Positions 37,161-50,734 are shown, counted from the first letter of the stretch. The stretch is DNA of 64,000 bases from Theropithecus gelada (GCF_003255815.1 NC_037673.1:11301006-11365005); one strand, 5' to 3'. Notes: generated from the sequence alone by a model not told the origin. Program-made: numbers and translations.

Positions 37161-40080
37161 GTCCAGGAAATTGTACTTCAAAATTATTGGGCAGAACATT
37201 TCCTGACAATGATGTTAGTAAATTAGCGTAGTAGTAATAAATAGCACAGAAATCGGAAGGTAACGAGAGCATTGGTGGTAAAAGTGCAGTGGGAAGAAGG
37301 TACCAGCAGACATTGTGAAGTCATCCATGAGTGCTTGCCTCCTGGTGACAAGGGAAGCTCACAGGTAAAGAGCTAAATTAAATGAATACAAAGAATCTAA
37401 ATCTGACAAATACTCTAATTTGACTTGCATAAAACAGCAAGGACTTTTTTTTTATACATGATACTCTATTTTGGTAATACTATATATACAGATGTCGAAA
37501 TATCTTAGGATGCCACATCTCTGAATGTATAACTAAGAACTATGTGAATAATGTGTTTGTATCCACAGATGGACAAATGAGAACATGCATACCCATATTT
37601 CACATAAACATAATGTTGAGCAACCAAATATTTGAGAATGACAGGAAAGCTAGTATCACATTGTTTCTTTTTCCCATAGCATTATTTTCACCTGTTTTCT
37701 CTTTATGACCTAATTGGAACGATCAGGTTCCATCCTTCTCCATTTTGCATAGACACTTTCTTGCAATTCTATGGAAAATGATGTATTGCTCTATAATAAT
37801 TTTATTTTTTTGTGAAGAAAATGAAAGGAAGACACATCATATTAAGCCATAAACAACTGGAAAAGATTTAATTCCAGTTATTAAAAATAAAATTTAGATC
37901 TCTAAATTTTAATGTGGTCTATTTGAAAACGCTTAATCATTTTAAATTTATTCAAATTATTTTATTAGATGTAATTGTTAATATTTAATTGTTCACTTCT
38001 CACAACTCATTAAGATTTTAATAACATATTTTTCTAAATGAGAATATATCATAATAATACAAAAATGTATCTGCTGCCTTATAGTTTATAAAATGGATTT
38101 ACATAAATTATCACTTTTGATCTTCTTAATAATCTTTTAAGTAGTTATTAAAATCTAAAACCAAAGAGATTTTATGAATTTAATAACAGAAAGCTAATTT
38201 AGATCAAAATTCTTATTTGGGAAGTTAAACCGCCAAGCTAATTACTGAAAATACTCAGGCACACATTAAAATATGCTTCAGTGCTTAGGTACTGCTCATT
38301 AAAGAAAGCACCTAGATAGTAGTACTATGTCTCAAAACATTCACCAGAACCTGTTCACCTCAAATCTGCCCCCGCCAAACACTCTAGAAGATTTTGCCAA
38401 GTGGGGAAAAGTGCCCTCCTCCCTACTACTCTGTGTTCCCAAGGCTCAGGCAGGCATTCCTCCAACAGGCTGTTAATTAAGTCCCCTTAATAATAAAGGG
38501 ATGTAAAGCACTATGGGATACAATTTCTCCCCTCAAGAAGGTTAACAATATAATTTCTTTAAAAATATATGTGATTATTATAAAATACTCCATCATAATT
38601 TAATTTTTAACATTACAAGTGGCTCATAACAATGCAGTAGCATCACTTCAATATCAATATAAACATAATTAGGAAATTATAGATAGAAATCTATTAGAGT
38701 TTTACACTGTTGGTACCAATAACTCAGTGATTTTTATCATCTGGGAAGATCTGAGAATCCAAAGCAACACAAATGAATATTTCTTTTCAGGCAAGTTCCC
38801 CACGGACATGTGTCAGTATGCATAATCAACATGATGACATTAGATAATACTATTCAAACACCCTCTTGGCAGTTGAAGCAAGAAACAAGGGCACTGCCCT
38901 TTGGCCACAGAGACCAGAGCGTCTCCTCCAGTAGTCTTTCCAGATGGCAGAGTGACACACTGAACCACTGGGGACACTAATGGAATAACCTTACAATAGT
39001 CATGTTTGAAAAAGACAGAAACCAAAAGACAGCTTTGCTTTCTTTTTAAATATATATACATATAAAAATATATATTATATATAATATGAACAAAATATAT
39101 ATTATACATATTATATTATATATTATTTTAAAAATCATATATATATATTAAATCAACAGTCTGGAATACTGCTTTCCATTTTTCAAGCTAATATTGAAGT
39201 AATATTGATGTATGTTGATAGAATGAAGCAATCTTTGTTCTAAAATTCTCCTGTGCCTAAAATTGATGAGGGAAAAAATCTAGCACATTACAACGTAATA
39301 AATAATAATGATTTATTTAAATATTTTTATAACAGAAATGAATAGGTTGGTAATTTAAAAGCAAAGATGCTTCTCAGATTATTCTCTACCCTATTAGAAA
39401 GAGGCATTTAGGAGAGGGTACTCCACAATGGGCATCTTAACAATAACGATCACAACAAATTGTTGGCCCTTTATGCCTCTACTTTCAAAATGCAACCCAT
39501 ACTCATCATTGTGATAGAAGCATAAATGTCATTGCTTCATAAATCCATTGAACAGATTCCATCTATATTTAGTATATTAAAAAGTTGGCCACCTACTTTT
39601 GCAATACGAACATCAACAGTTCTGGTTTCCAAAATCAATCCCACAATGAACCATCCCATGAAACAAACACAATTAGTTCATCCACATTATAATTTTAACG
39701 TCACAGTTCCAGTGGCTCCCAATTTTCAACTTTGCTGCCCATTGCTGGTGTCATTGTCAGGACCTCACATGCTACACCATCACTCTCAAAACCTCTTGCC
39801 TGTCTGTAAGTATCCAAGATTACCCTGCCACATTCCTGCTTCGACAGTGAAATAGACTAGAGGCCTCAAAGGAATTCAGAGTAAATGGCTAATTATAGAG
39901 TTTGCTACATTCAGCCTTATTATCATATTATTTTAATGTAAAATGCAAAACCCAGGATGATTATTTTCCCTAAAAATAAAAGGCAAGGCTATATGACAGA
40001 GCTTGAGATGATGATAATAAATAGTTCAGAGAAGTTTATTATACAGTCCAACAAATTACTAGAAGAATCTCATTTTTATT
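37161..40080. other. AT-rich intronic DNA with a TA-rich palindromic tract
   Basis: 39045-39150 is almost only A/T with tatata and ataata blocks that can fold on themselves. 38060-38200 is weakly MIR-like. The rest is unassigned. The 109-codon plus frame at 39526-39855 has no recognisable domain. Confidence 0.5.
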
Positions 40081-40205
40081 ATCATTCATTCCTTCATTCT
40101 ACAAATAGTTATTAAATATCTATTTTGTTCCAGGCACTCTTCGGAAGGGCAGCGACAGATGTGATCCCTCCCTCACACAGCTTACCGTCCAGTTTTATTT
40201 TGGAA
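40080..40205 (-). repeat. Antisense LINE-2 3' end
   Basis: 'cattcattccttcattctac' then aaatagttattaaatatcta, ttccaggcactcttcgg and cacacagcttaccgtcc match the antisense L2 tail. Confidence 0.6.
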
Positions 40206-41719
40206 ACACTCCATATTTGATATCTGCTTCTGCTTCTTCCAGTAGCTCAATTTTATCTCTTTTAAACAAATCAGCATATATATTCCTAGTTACTTGCATA
40301 TAGCAAACACTTAATCATTGCCTGACAGATTGAATTGGTATTTTCCTTTTTAATTAATAAGTGTACACTATTAAGGCATATTCTGAAATTTCAATATGAT
40401 TGGCTACTTCACTGTCACAGAGGGTGAAAATAAGAACACAGAAGTTTACTATTTGATGTTTTGTGAGTATTCATATTCACAGGCTTCTCCTCCTTTTACT
40501 GTTGAAGTCTCAGTTTCTGGAATGTGGTTTATGGGGAGTGAGACTCTGGAATAAAAACAGTGTTTCATTTATGCAGCAATGAGCTGAGGCAACCTGTGAC
40601 CCATGTCTTCACAGCCATCCATTTGGCATGAAAAATTTACAAACTCTCTACTAGTTGCCATGAGTTGGACAGTGTCCATGATCTAGACATAGTACAAAAT
40701 TCTTTACATATACCATCAACAACATTCACCATGGAAAGGAAAGCACTATTGATCTATTTGAAAAATGAGGGAGATTCAAGAATGGGAGTGGCTCACGTCA
40801 AGCCCCGCAGCTGATGTCTTGTGGAGCATGGGTCTGCGCACAGCTCTGCCTCCAAAGACTTGAGCTTCTTCCTGCAACATGTGAACCCCAAGCTTTGCAA
40901 GTCCCCTTGCCCTTCTGTATACAGTCCATATTCTTCCTCCATCTACCTTATGTCCTCTGGCTTTTCCCATCTTGGTTCTTCCTCTCTCTCCTAGAAAGTC
41001 TGATTCTCGCCTTCCCCAGATGATTCTAAGGCTCTGATACTACCTGGACCCAATTAACCACCCATGTCCTAAGATCTCAAAAAATATTCTGTTAAAACAT
41101 TTGCTTTTGTATTTTCAGAAGCATTTATAATACCAAGTACATCAGAGAAGAAATGAGAGAGAGAGATTCATGGGCATTTGTTTTGGCTTTTGGTTTTAGA
41201 GATGGAAGACCTACTTGAGCATTTGCCCAGTTACATTTGTGCAATTTATTTACCTGTGCTTTAAGAATGTTGAAAATAATTACAAGTTTGGTATGATGCA
41301 GAAAGGTATTTGGAGCAAGTAACAATAGCTCTGAGTTTTAGTTATAGCACCAGGATTCCTTGGGGAGGTTGCTGAATTCATCTTAAAGTTCTTTAATTTA
41401 TGAAATGAGAAAAACTCTTATACAGTATAGCTCAAGAGAATATTATAGGAATACAGTAAGATGAAACTACAAGTTCTTTGGGGTCAAGGGCTTAGTCACA
41501 CACACATTCATTCTCCTAACAGTGCCAAGGGGGACTCTAAGAAGAGGCACACTGGTGCCCACACAACAAGACATGCTTACTAAATGAACATACACATATG
41601 AAAGCAACTTAAATTATACAGAATGACCACATGTTTATGTTAATGTGCTGAAGATTTGAGCTGTAGCAAACAGACAAGGGTCTTACATTCTACTGAAGCA
41701 TCACAGACAAATTTAACAT
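40206..41719. other. Unassigned intronic DNA
   Basis: No gene recognised. A weak MIR-like scrap lies at about 41370-41470. Confidence 0.35.
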
Positions 41720-42146
41720 CCACACTAAATGAAGAGGATGGTTTCTCAAGGTGATAAGTCCTATAAAGAAAGTAAAACAGTCTGGTAAAAAGATAGAGCT
41801 TTTGCAGGAATAAAAAGCCCCTTATAGACCATATTAAGATTTGGATTTTATTCTAAGCACTAAAGAAAGCCATTAGAGGTATCTAAGTGGCCTGATCTTG
41901 CAGGTGCTGTTTTTAAAAAGATCAACTTAATGTATTATGTTACATTTAATGTGACCCTATCTAGAATAACAGGAGTCATAAAGAAATAGTCTTGTTTGGA
42001 TCTGAAATGCCATGGTTCATAAAGATCATATAAGGGACCAGTGAGGAGTCTTTTGTAACTATGCAGGAACGGTGGTCACTGGAAATTTGGTGGTAGTGGT
42101 GGAGGGAGAGAAGAAAAGCCTGCTAAAATAGAGCTAAGAGGGCATG
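41720..42146 (-). repeat. Antisense LINE-2 ORF2 relic, part 1 of 2
   Basis: Antisense L2 reverse-transcriptase landmarks are 'ttggattttattctaagcac', 'gtggcctgatcttgcaggtg', ttttaaaaagatcaactt and 'ggtggtagtggtggagggag'. It resumes after the ERVL LTR. Confidence 0.65.
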
Positions 42147-42753
42147 GCAGTTGTGAGAGGAAGAATTCTAAAGACATCCCCCGCCCAAGTCCCTGGTCCT
42201 ATAATTACTCAATCAAACATTCACCAAGGTTCTACTGTAAAGGGACTAAAGATAGACTTAAGGTTACAACTCAGTTGACCTAAAATAGGGAGGCTATCCT
42301 GGATTATCCAGGTTAACCCAATCTAATCAGATGAGCTGGTAAAAGCAGGTAATTCTCCAGCTATACCCAGAGCTGTATGTTCAGAAGAGGCAAGAGATGA
42401 GTCAGAATAGAGGGTAAGAGAGATGCAAAGCCAAAGATGGAGGAATGAAGCCATGAGCCAAGGAATACAAGTGGACTCCGGAAGTCAAGAATGATCCTTG
42501 GCCACCAGACAGTAAGGAAATGGAGACTCTAACACAAGGATGGCATGGAACTGAATTTGGCCAAGAACCTAGATGCAGATACTTCCCCAGAACCTCCAGA
42601 AAGAAATGGAGCCCTGAAGACAGTCTGATGTCAGCCCAGTGAAACCTACATCAGAGTTCCGAGGCAGTGAGATACATAAACTGGTGTTGTCTTAAACCAC
42701 TAAGTTTGTACCAATTCACTTTGGCAGAAGCAATACAAAACTAACACAGCAGT
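42147..42753 (+). mobile_element. Solo ERVL-type LTR (MLT2-like) with perfect 5-bp duplication
   Basis: LTR 42152-42748 runs tgtgagaggaagaattctaa to actaacaca. It has ERVL-like marks: 'aaatagggaggctatcctgg', 'ccaatctaatcagatgagct', 'ggaatgaagccatgagccaa', 'gtcttaaaccactaagtttg'. The duplication gcagt flanks it at 42147-42151 and 42749-42753. It sits inside an antisense L2. Confidence 0.85.
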
Positions 42754-43070
42754 GGAAAGTATCAGAAGGCAGTAAGGGAAAGAGACGCATTGGGAAGGGT
42801 TGGTTCTTTGGACAGAGTTTGAGGGAATGGAGGAATCATTTACTGAGATGGGAAAACATGATGGAAGAACATTTGGGGAGAAAAATGGAAAACACTTTGT
42901 TTTGAACATGTGAAGCTTGAGATGTCTTATCATTCATCCAGCTGGAGGTGACAGGAAGGCAGGAACAAACACAAGCTTGGAACTGAAGGAAGAGGTGAGG
43001 GCTGGAGACATGAGTCAGCTTTATAAGTGTGTCATAAACATATCAATGATGTTTTTAAATATGGGCCTAC
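42754..43070 (-). repeat. Antisense LINE-2 ORF2 relic, part 2 of 2
   Basis: Continues the L2 across the LTR: 'tcatttactgagatgggaaa', 'ttttgaacatgtgaagcttg', 'agatgtcttatcattcatcc', 'gaggtgagggctggagacat'. Confidence 0.7.
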
Positions 43071-43186
43071 ATATGTGTTCCCAGGATACCTATATGGATA
43101 GATAAACAGAGAATGTCTTCAGGATTTGTTCATTAACAATGTCTAAGGAAAACAAGGAACATTAAGAAGGACAGGAGATTACACCC

Positions 43187-43626
43187 TGTTACGGGTGGAA
43201 CTGTATTCCCTCCAGAAAGTATGTGAGCATCCCAATCCCCAGAACACGTGAATGTGACTATATTTGAAGATAAGGTCTTTATCGATGTAATCAAGTTACA
43301 ATAAGATCAATAGGGTAAGCCCTAATCCAATATGTCCAGCATCCTTGTAAAAAGGAGAAATTTAGACAGGCACACAGGGAGAATGATACACGAAGATGAA
43401 GTCAGAGGTCAGGAACCTGCTTCTGTAAGCCAGGGAACACCAAAGACTTCCAGCAAACCAGCAGGAGTTAGGGGAGTAGCTGGGGACAGATTCTGATGAA
43501 GAAACCAATCTGATGACACCTTGGTCTTGGACTTCTGGCCTTGAGAACTGTGAAACAATAATCTTCTGTTGTTTAAGCCACTTGGTTTCTGGTAGCCTTT
43601 AATAGCAGCCCTAACAAACTAATTCA
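43187..43626 (+). mobile_element. MLT1-type MaLR LTR
   Basis: From tgttacgggtggaactgtat to aacaaactaattca, with 'aatccaatatgtccagcatc', 'ttgtaaaaaggagaaattta', 'cttggtcttggacttctggc' and 'tctgttgtttaagccacttg'. Near full length. I see no clear duplication. Solo LTR. Confidence 0.8.
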
Positions 43627-44529
43627 CGCACATAATACTGTGAAGTCGATACCTAAGACAAGGCGTACAGATATATTTGGAGTGGTATGGTCTGCTTATC
43701 TGACACATATAATATTATCTCCATCTTTAAAATAAAAAAATGATTAAAATATGGCAAGAAAATAATTATATAACAGTAATAATATAGTTTTGATTGCTGA
43801 ATTTTAAGAAACAGCAAACGTATTTCTCAAGCACAAATTACTCAGAAGTTAGTTTCTTTCATTAGAGGATCTTAAAATCTATGGCAATTCAATTGACAGA
43901 AATGATTGTTATTTGAATATTAATCCTCTATTCAAAATTATGGAAGGGAAGGTGCTCAGCAGTCCGAGTTATGAATCCACTTCTGCATGATATTCCTTGT
44001 GTTTATTCAAATATTGTATTACTTAACTTACACCTGTTAATAATGTCAAACTGTCAACTTCCCAAATGAAAGAAACTCAAAACTTGGGCTGAAAGTCTGT
44101 GAACACGGCAGGTATCAAACCCCATCCAACTTTAAAAGGAGCACACCTTATGCTATCAGCGGAAATTGATACCTAATTAGGCCCCATGCAAGGAATGTGT
44201 TCACATTGACACTATGCATTAGAAGAAATTCTCAAGTTCATTATCAACCATAAAAAACCCAGGGGAAAATTCTCTTATAAAATATAACATCTCTGAATTT
44301 TATCAACAGTTCACAACAAATCTAGAAATAGATGCTACCGTCTTAAGGTATTATGCTGTGATGATTAATATTGAGTGCCAATTCTGTCCCTCTAGAGAAA
44401 CCTGATGAACACATATACCAAATGCAATGTGAATCTACCCACAGCAGTGGAAGCTATGAAGAGTCCTGTTAAATTCTGAAACACTATGATTCATAGAAAC
44501 CCAGAAAACACATAGTTGAAAGTAGAAAA
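43627..44529. other. Unassigned intronic DNA
   Basis: AT-rich sequence with nothing recognised. Confidence 0.35.
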
Positions 44530-45640
44530 TTAATGCAGTGTTTTCTCAGCCAGGCCTAAGGCTTTAAACATCATCTATATGCTGATGATTTCCAAGGCTT
44601 TCATCTCCAACTCTGCCCTTCCCACTGAGCACCAGACTAATCTAGGCGACTGCCTACTTCCCATCTCCACTGGGTATTTACTTACTAGACTTCTCTAAGT
44701 TCACATACCCAGAATAAAATCTAGTATTTCTCCCATTATTCCCATTCCACCACTCCACCTTTCCTCTCTCCCAGGCGCCCTTATCTTTGTAAATGGTACC
44801 ACCAGCAACCCAGTTGTAGGGAACAAATATATAGAAGAGATTCTAGAACAGCCTCTTTCCCCCACCCCACAATAATACATCAGCGAGTTTCTGTTGGTTC
44901 TGCCTACAAAGTATATGCTGAGCTCCTCCACTTCACATCATCTCTACTGCTGCCAACTAGCCCATCATCTCTATTCTAAATTTCTGCAACAGCATCTTAC
45001 TTGGTTTCTCTGCTTCCCGTCTTGTACCCCCTGCCACCCACCCACCACCTCCAGAGTCTTATTTTCCACAGAGCAAGCAGAGTTTTCCAACTGTTTAATC
45101 ACATCATTTTACTCTTTTGCCTAAAATGTTCAAATTCCTTCCCATGAAATCATCATCGTCATCATCAGCACCATTATCATTCCAAGGATACCTGAGGCTT
45201 CTGGATTTGATAGGACTCTGCCTACCTCTATGATTTAATTTACTTTCATGCTTCCCACTTTTTACTAAGCCCCAACCACATGGCATTTTTTCTTCCTCAG
45301 ATCCAAGAAGCGATTCCTGCCGCCTGGACCATGTTTTCGTCACATGGCTTCCTCTACTAGTCCTGTGAATCTGAGCACAGGTGTCGCTCATCAGAGACAC
45401 CTTCCCCTCAGCCAGCATTGCCCAAGTCTCTCTGGTTCACTCATAGTCTCTTTTTCCGTGTATTTTGTTTTATTCATCCACTCATCCCTATCTGAAACTC
45501 TACATATTACTTGTTTATTTTTTCATCTTTTGTTGCTGTTTCTGCCTACGTATTTATTACATGTGTCCCCCAGTAAGTCATGTGGTTTAAGAACTATGCC
45601 TTCCTATCTCCTGTCCACTAAATCTGAGAGTGTTTTATTT
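44530..45640 (+). repeat. Long LINE-2 ORF2 to 3' relic
   Basis: Over 1 kb collinear with L2: 'atctatatgctgatgatttc', 'actgcctacttcccatctcc', 'gtttctgttggttctgccta', 'ttaatcacatcattttactc', 'gggactctgcctacctctat'-like and 'gtcgctcatcagagacacct'. The first block corresponds to the ADD-containing reverse-transcriptase region. Broken by stops and indels. A catcat/catcgt patch lies at 45149-45180. Confidence 0.7.
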
Positions 45641-47276
45641 ATTTGTTTCTTTTTTATGAATTATGAGTAGTTGATCGAAAGTTTCAGCTTTTGGTTTCTA
45701 ATGAACACAGAAAATGTGCCCTCTTTAAACGTATGAATTTCTTTCCAAATCAGTGACTCTCAATGGACCCTCTGTCACTGCAATGGTCCGTCTTACCTGA
45801 TAAAGAATTATTCATCACTCAATGACACCCTCATGGCAGAATGACATTTCTTGAACTCTTGGGAGAACAATAGTCTATTTTATAATACTATTGTATTAAG
45901 TAATAGTATTAGATAATAAACACAATTCCAATACTTATTTTTTAGCTTAGTATAGACTGATAAGGCCCAACACTGACCAGTGAAACAACACAAAGGAATG
46001 CCTTGTCTGTGTGTTTGAGTGCACTCCGGTCCTAGGAGGATGTGTCTTGGCAGAGCCTGGCTGGGACCCAGGTGGGTTTGAAGCCACCTGCTCCAGGGGA
46101 GGTTTGAACCTGGGAGCCTTCTGCATTCGCAGCTGTGGGATCTTGACCTCAAGACGAAGTGACAATAAACTTCTTCCACTCAGTCAGGCTCTGCTAACCT
46201 TTTACCATTATAGTTTGTCCCTAACAGAATCACACTGAGAATCTTTTAACTTACACAATGACCTCCTTTAAACATGAGGAGAAATTTAGTCCTGATTTAT
46301 TTGACAGCAATTTGGTTTGAGTCCTAGTATTTATTATGTTGATTTATGATAACAATATAAGTGCCGATGACAAAGAGTTTTATGACTTGTTCCGGACACC
46401 AAGTTCCACTTTAGTTCCCCATACACTGAGTTCTCTCTACATGCACAGATCAAAGTCGCCTGGCCATTCCCCAAGAATGGAGCCCAGTAAGACCTGGCCA
46501 GCTCAAGTATAGCAGTGACCTTCATAAATGGATCCTAAGCAAATACCCAGTGCCTTCTCTTGGCCGGGATCAATGTCATCAAGGAAATAACATTGAAAAG
46601 CTTCATCTTGCCTCATACACTGTAGCTTGAAATAGCAAACATTTCAAACTCTTTAGCTGAAAAGATGTCAAATAATTTATTTGTGAGAATAGCTGATTTT
46701 CACAACCCTATAAGGCATGCAACTCACAAAAGGCAGCAATAATATCCCCGTTTCAGTGGTGAGAAATTGAGGCCTAGAGAAGTGATGTGACTGGCATAGA
46801 TTTATAAATCACTATGTTTTAATGCCAGAAGGCTGCCTCGATTTTCACTCTCAGCCCAGGGAACCCACCGTTCAATAAGCCACTCTCTTCCACCTGCCTA
46901 TCGTTGGGTTCTAGTTGGAAGTCCACAAATTTCAAGTAATAGAATGTTATTTCAATGAATGTTATTGCCTGAATGGATCATAGCAAAAATATAATGACGC
47001 AAAAATATCCACAGAGTTCTATTTATGTCTAAGCAGTGTGATCAATTCACATTTCTGCTATAAATGACATATTAGAGGTTTGCCTACACTGTTGTCTTGA
47101 TGGATGAATTGTAGCTGCATATTTGCTCAGGTAAAAAACAATATTTATCACAAGTGATCAAAAGAAGCTCTTGTTTGCTTAAATGAGAAGATATTATATT
47201 TTACTGAGGTCAGAAAGCTTAGAAACGGACTGTAATCTGGAGTCCAAATTTAGGATAAAATCTAAAGTCTAAGTCA
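45641..47276. other. Intronic DNA with a MIR relic
   Basis: 46670-46860 is a sense MIR relic ('tatccccgtttcagtggtga', gaaattgaggcctagagaag, tgatgtgactggcatag). 45850-46260 contains no repeat I can name. Confidence 0.5.
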
Positions 47277-47661
47277 GTAAATGATATAGTTTGGCTTTGT
47301 CCCCACCCAAATCTCATCTTGAATTGTAGTTCCCATATTCTCCACCTGTCATGGGAGGGACCTGGTGGGAGGTAATTTAATCATGGTGGCAGTTACCTCT
47401 CATGCTGTTCTCATGGTAGTGAGTGAGTTCTCATGAGATCTGATGGTTTTATAAGGCGCTCTTCCCCCTTTAGCTGGGCACTTCTCCTTGCTGACATCAT
47501 GTGAAGAATGATGTGTTTTCTTCCTACTGCCATGATTGTAAGTTCCCTGAGGCCTCCCTAGCCAAGCTGAAGTGTGAGTCAATTAAACCTCTTTCCTTTA
47601 TAAATTACCCAGTCTTGTGTATGTCTTTATTAGCAGTACGAGAACAGACTAATACAGTAGA
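47277..47661 (+). mobile_element. MST-type MaLR LTR
   Basis: LTR 47282-47656 runs tgatatagtttggctttgtc to cagactaataca. Flanks are gtaaa and gtaga, a 5-bp duplication with one change. A solo insertion. Confidence 0.92.
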
Positions 47662-47807
47662 AATATTCTAACTGCAAAACCTGTCAAGTCTGCAGCCTTC
47701 AAAGTTTGCTTTAAGCAAGATTTAAGACTATCATGGTTTGTTGTCACTTAATCATGGAGTCTACATATTTTCCCTTTACCAGGATGCAATGATCAAGATT
47801 TTTCTTG

Positions 47808-48102
47808 GGCCAGGTGCAGTGGCTCACGCCTGTAATCCTAGCACTTTGGGAAGCCGAGGCAGGTGGATTACACAAGGTCAGGAGTTCGAGACCAGCCTGG
47901 ACAACATGGTGAAACACCATCTCTACTAAAAATACAAAAAATTAGCTGGGCGTGGTGGCATGTGCCTATAATCTCAGCTCCTTGGGAAGCTGAGGCAGGA
48001 GAATCGCTAGAACCCAGGAGGCAGAGGCTGCAGTGAGCCGAGATCTCACCACTGCACCCCAGCCTGGGCAACAGAGCAAGACTCCATCTCAAAAAAAAAA
48101 AA
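47808..48102 (+). mobile_element. AluS element
   Basis: Full dimer from ggccaggtgcagtggctcac to a 12-A tail. Flanks gatttttcttg / agttttccttg suggest a diverged duplication. Confidence 0.92.
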
Positions 48103-48300
48103 GTTTTCCTTGAACTCAGAACAGGTTAGATGAGCACACTATCTAGATATTTCCTTCTCTACTGCATCTCTCACTACAACATACTATCAACTTTTGTCTC
48201 TCTGACAACCAGCTCCCACCAGACTCTGAGCTCTTTGAAGGCAATGATTCTGTTTCATTTCTAGTTGTGTTCCTAACACAAACAAGTGATCAAGAAATAT
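48103..48300 (+). repeat. LINE-2 3' end-like scrap
   Basis: 'accagactctgagctctttg' and aaggcaatgattctgtttca resemble the L2 3' end. Short and degraded. Confidence 0.45.
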
Positions 48301-48926
48301 TTCACATTAAAACCAAAACATATCATATTCATTTCCATTTACAGAAATCCTAATATCAGGGGTTCACCAAGCCTACATTATCATGGAAAGTCACAAAAGT
48401 TCGAGAATATGGTACCTTAAAACTAACAGTGTGTATATATGATCAGGCTGATAGATAGGAAATCCCAAACATCAGAAAGTGGACACTCCTTTCTATCACT
48501 TAAATGGCGTTGACTTGGGAAATTAAGAGATGTGACTTTACAAAAGGAACATTTGAAGTGAAAAGTTTTGCTTAATTATAACTCCTATCAGTAAATCATT
48601 ACTCACGCCTTCTGACTTGAGAGTTTTGTCTTTAAAGAAACCAAAGTGTTGCAGAAGTAAGAGTTAATTATTTTGAAAGACTACTATTAAGTAATTCAAT
48701 ATCCCTGAATTATATTTAAATTACTAATGGCCCAAATAAGCAGATCTATGCTAAGATACCTGGGATCTTAGCTATGTACCTTCTTCTTTCTTCATGGTAT
48801 ACACATTAAGTAAATTTGATTATAAAGGGAAAACTATTCACTGACAACATAGCTGATAGTAACAGCATTAAAAAGGCGTATTGCTTACTAATACTATGGT
48901 GCTTACTATTTCTAAAATAAAAAATA
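48301..48926. other. Unassigned intronic DNA
   Basis: Nothing was recognised. Confidence 0.35.
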
Positions 48927-49243
48927 GGTTGGACACAGTGGCTCATGCCTATAATTCCAGCATTTTGAAGGGCCAAAGTGGGAGGACTGCTTGAGCTCAG
49001 GAGTTTGAGACCAGCTAGGGCAACACAGTGAGATCCCCAACTCTCCAAAAAATAAAAAATCAGTCAAGTGTGGTGGTGCAGGTCTGTAGTCCCAGCAACT
49101 TGGGAGGTTAAGCCGGGAGGATCACTTGATCCCTAGAGGTTGAGGCTGCAAAGAGCTATGATAGTTCTACGGCACTCCAGCCTAGGTAAAAAAGGGAGAC
49201 CCTGTCTCAATATAAATAAACAAATAAAATAAAATAGAAAAAC
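48927..49243 (+). mobile_element. AluJ element
   Basis: Diverged full dimer from ggttggacacagtggctcat to a mixed ataaataaacaaataaaa tail. J-like marks are 'gaggactgcttgagctcagg' and gatcacttgatccctag. Confidence 0.9.
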
Positions 49244-50500
49244 ATAGACTTTCATCATTCTCCAGGAGTAATTAACAATAGCTTAATTTCCATATTTAAT
49301 AGAATCCAAAATTTGTCTCCTTGATAGTGGTATTTATTTCTTGAGTGCATACGTTTGTGCTTTGGCTGAATAATGCTGCCAATGAGATACATGGCCAATA
49401 CAAAACAGCTTCTTTGTGACATTTTCTAAGAAGTTTTTGCCAATGTCAAGATTTCTTAATCAAAATCCATTTTGCTTTGGGGTTTTCATTTTAATGTCAA
49501 GATGGTATTCATATGACAATTATCCTGTTGCAAGTAGCTTGTGTAAGTAATGAAATTGTGACTTACCTTGCTTCTTCTCCATAATTTTGTAGATATACAT
49601 GTATGTGTATGTGTATGACACTTATTGAAGCTGAAATTAAAATAATCTTTTTAAAGTGCTTCTTATTAAAACCACCGATGACATTTACGAGAGATGTAAG
49701 CAAACCCCGATGCTTCCTTCAAAACGATAAGATAAAAATGTCACAAGAACCATCATTTTGTGGTATTCAGAATTCATGAAAAACCACCACTAGAAGCTAC
49801 GGAACTAGCCAAAGCTGCTGTCCCATCAGGCATTCAAAGACATTAATGGACGCCTCTGAATTGAATTTTTATGTATTAACCTGTGTTTTCTGCTTCCAGC
49901 AACATATTGCTTCAGGGCTGAATTAAACGCTGGTGTGTACGCATTTCCTGGAGATAACCAGTGTAACTAGCTCATGGAATCAGACCCTGTTACCTGCTAA
50001 AGTCTCAGCACTTGGGTCATCTCTTTCTTACCAGCTCTCTTACTGTCCTCAAGCTGGGTAAAGCTAGGATTAGAATTAGGCCTTAATCTGTGTTTCCATG
50101 ATGGTTAGTGCACGTCTGCAGCTTAGTACCACCCTACCAGGGACTGACAACTTTTGCTCCCCTGTCTCTACATCTGACTCCTGGACAAAACCCCATGTCC
50201 ACGTCATTCAATGCATCAATTGCTTTAAGTCCTTTAAGTCTTCTTTATTTTTTCATCTATAGTGGCATGACAGAATTGTATTTAAAATATACATGTATTT
50301 GTGTAGTGAAGAGTAAAATGTCTGCCAATGGAAGAAGTTGAATATTTTCAATAAAAAATTTGGATAATTCTTTCTTGACAATGGACATTTTTCCTATACT
50401 TCTTTTTTTAAAACAGTATAATTATTTTGAAGGTAACTTGCTTCTTATTAAGAGTACAATTATGCTTCTGTTGTATCTGCATGTCCTTTACATTTTCAGT
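49244..50500. other. Largely unique intronic DNA
   Basis: 49670-49985 is complex, repeat-free sequence that may be conserved. A TG/TA patch lies at about 49597-49618. The 77-codon frame at 50108-50341 has no recognisable features. Confidence 0.35.
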
Positions 50501-50660
50501 TAACTTACACTGATCACCTTTTATGTAGAGACTATGTTTAGCAGGTTAAATAAAATATCTTTAATTTACAAAGTTACATAATGATGTTCAGAAAGGTTAA
50601 AAAATGTGCCTGAGGTCTGACTTCTGATAAGTCTGAAGAAACAAGATTTCTGCCTCTCTT
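50500..50660 (+). repeat. MIR-like relic
   Basis: 'tttacaaagttacataatga' followed by tgttcagaaaggttaaaaaa and tgtgcctgaggtctgac matches a degraded MIR core. Confidence 0.5.
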
Positions 50661-50734
50661 TTTCCCACCTGATGAATTATTTCTGCTTCATTCTACCAAG
50701 ATTAAAAACTTCAAGTGATGTAAAAAACGTGAAT

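Noticed and set aside
36751..37272. 173-codon minus-strand frame
   Set aside because: Runs through an AluS and its A tail, the usual Alu pseudo-frame.
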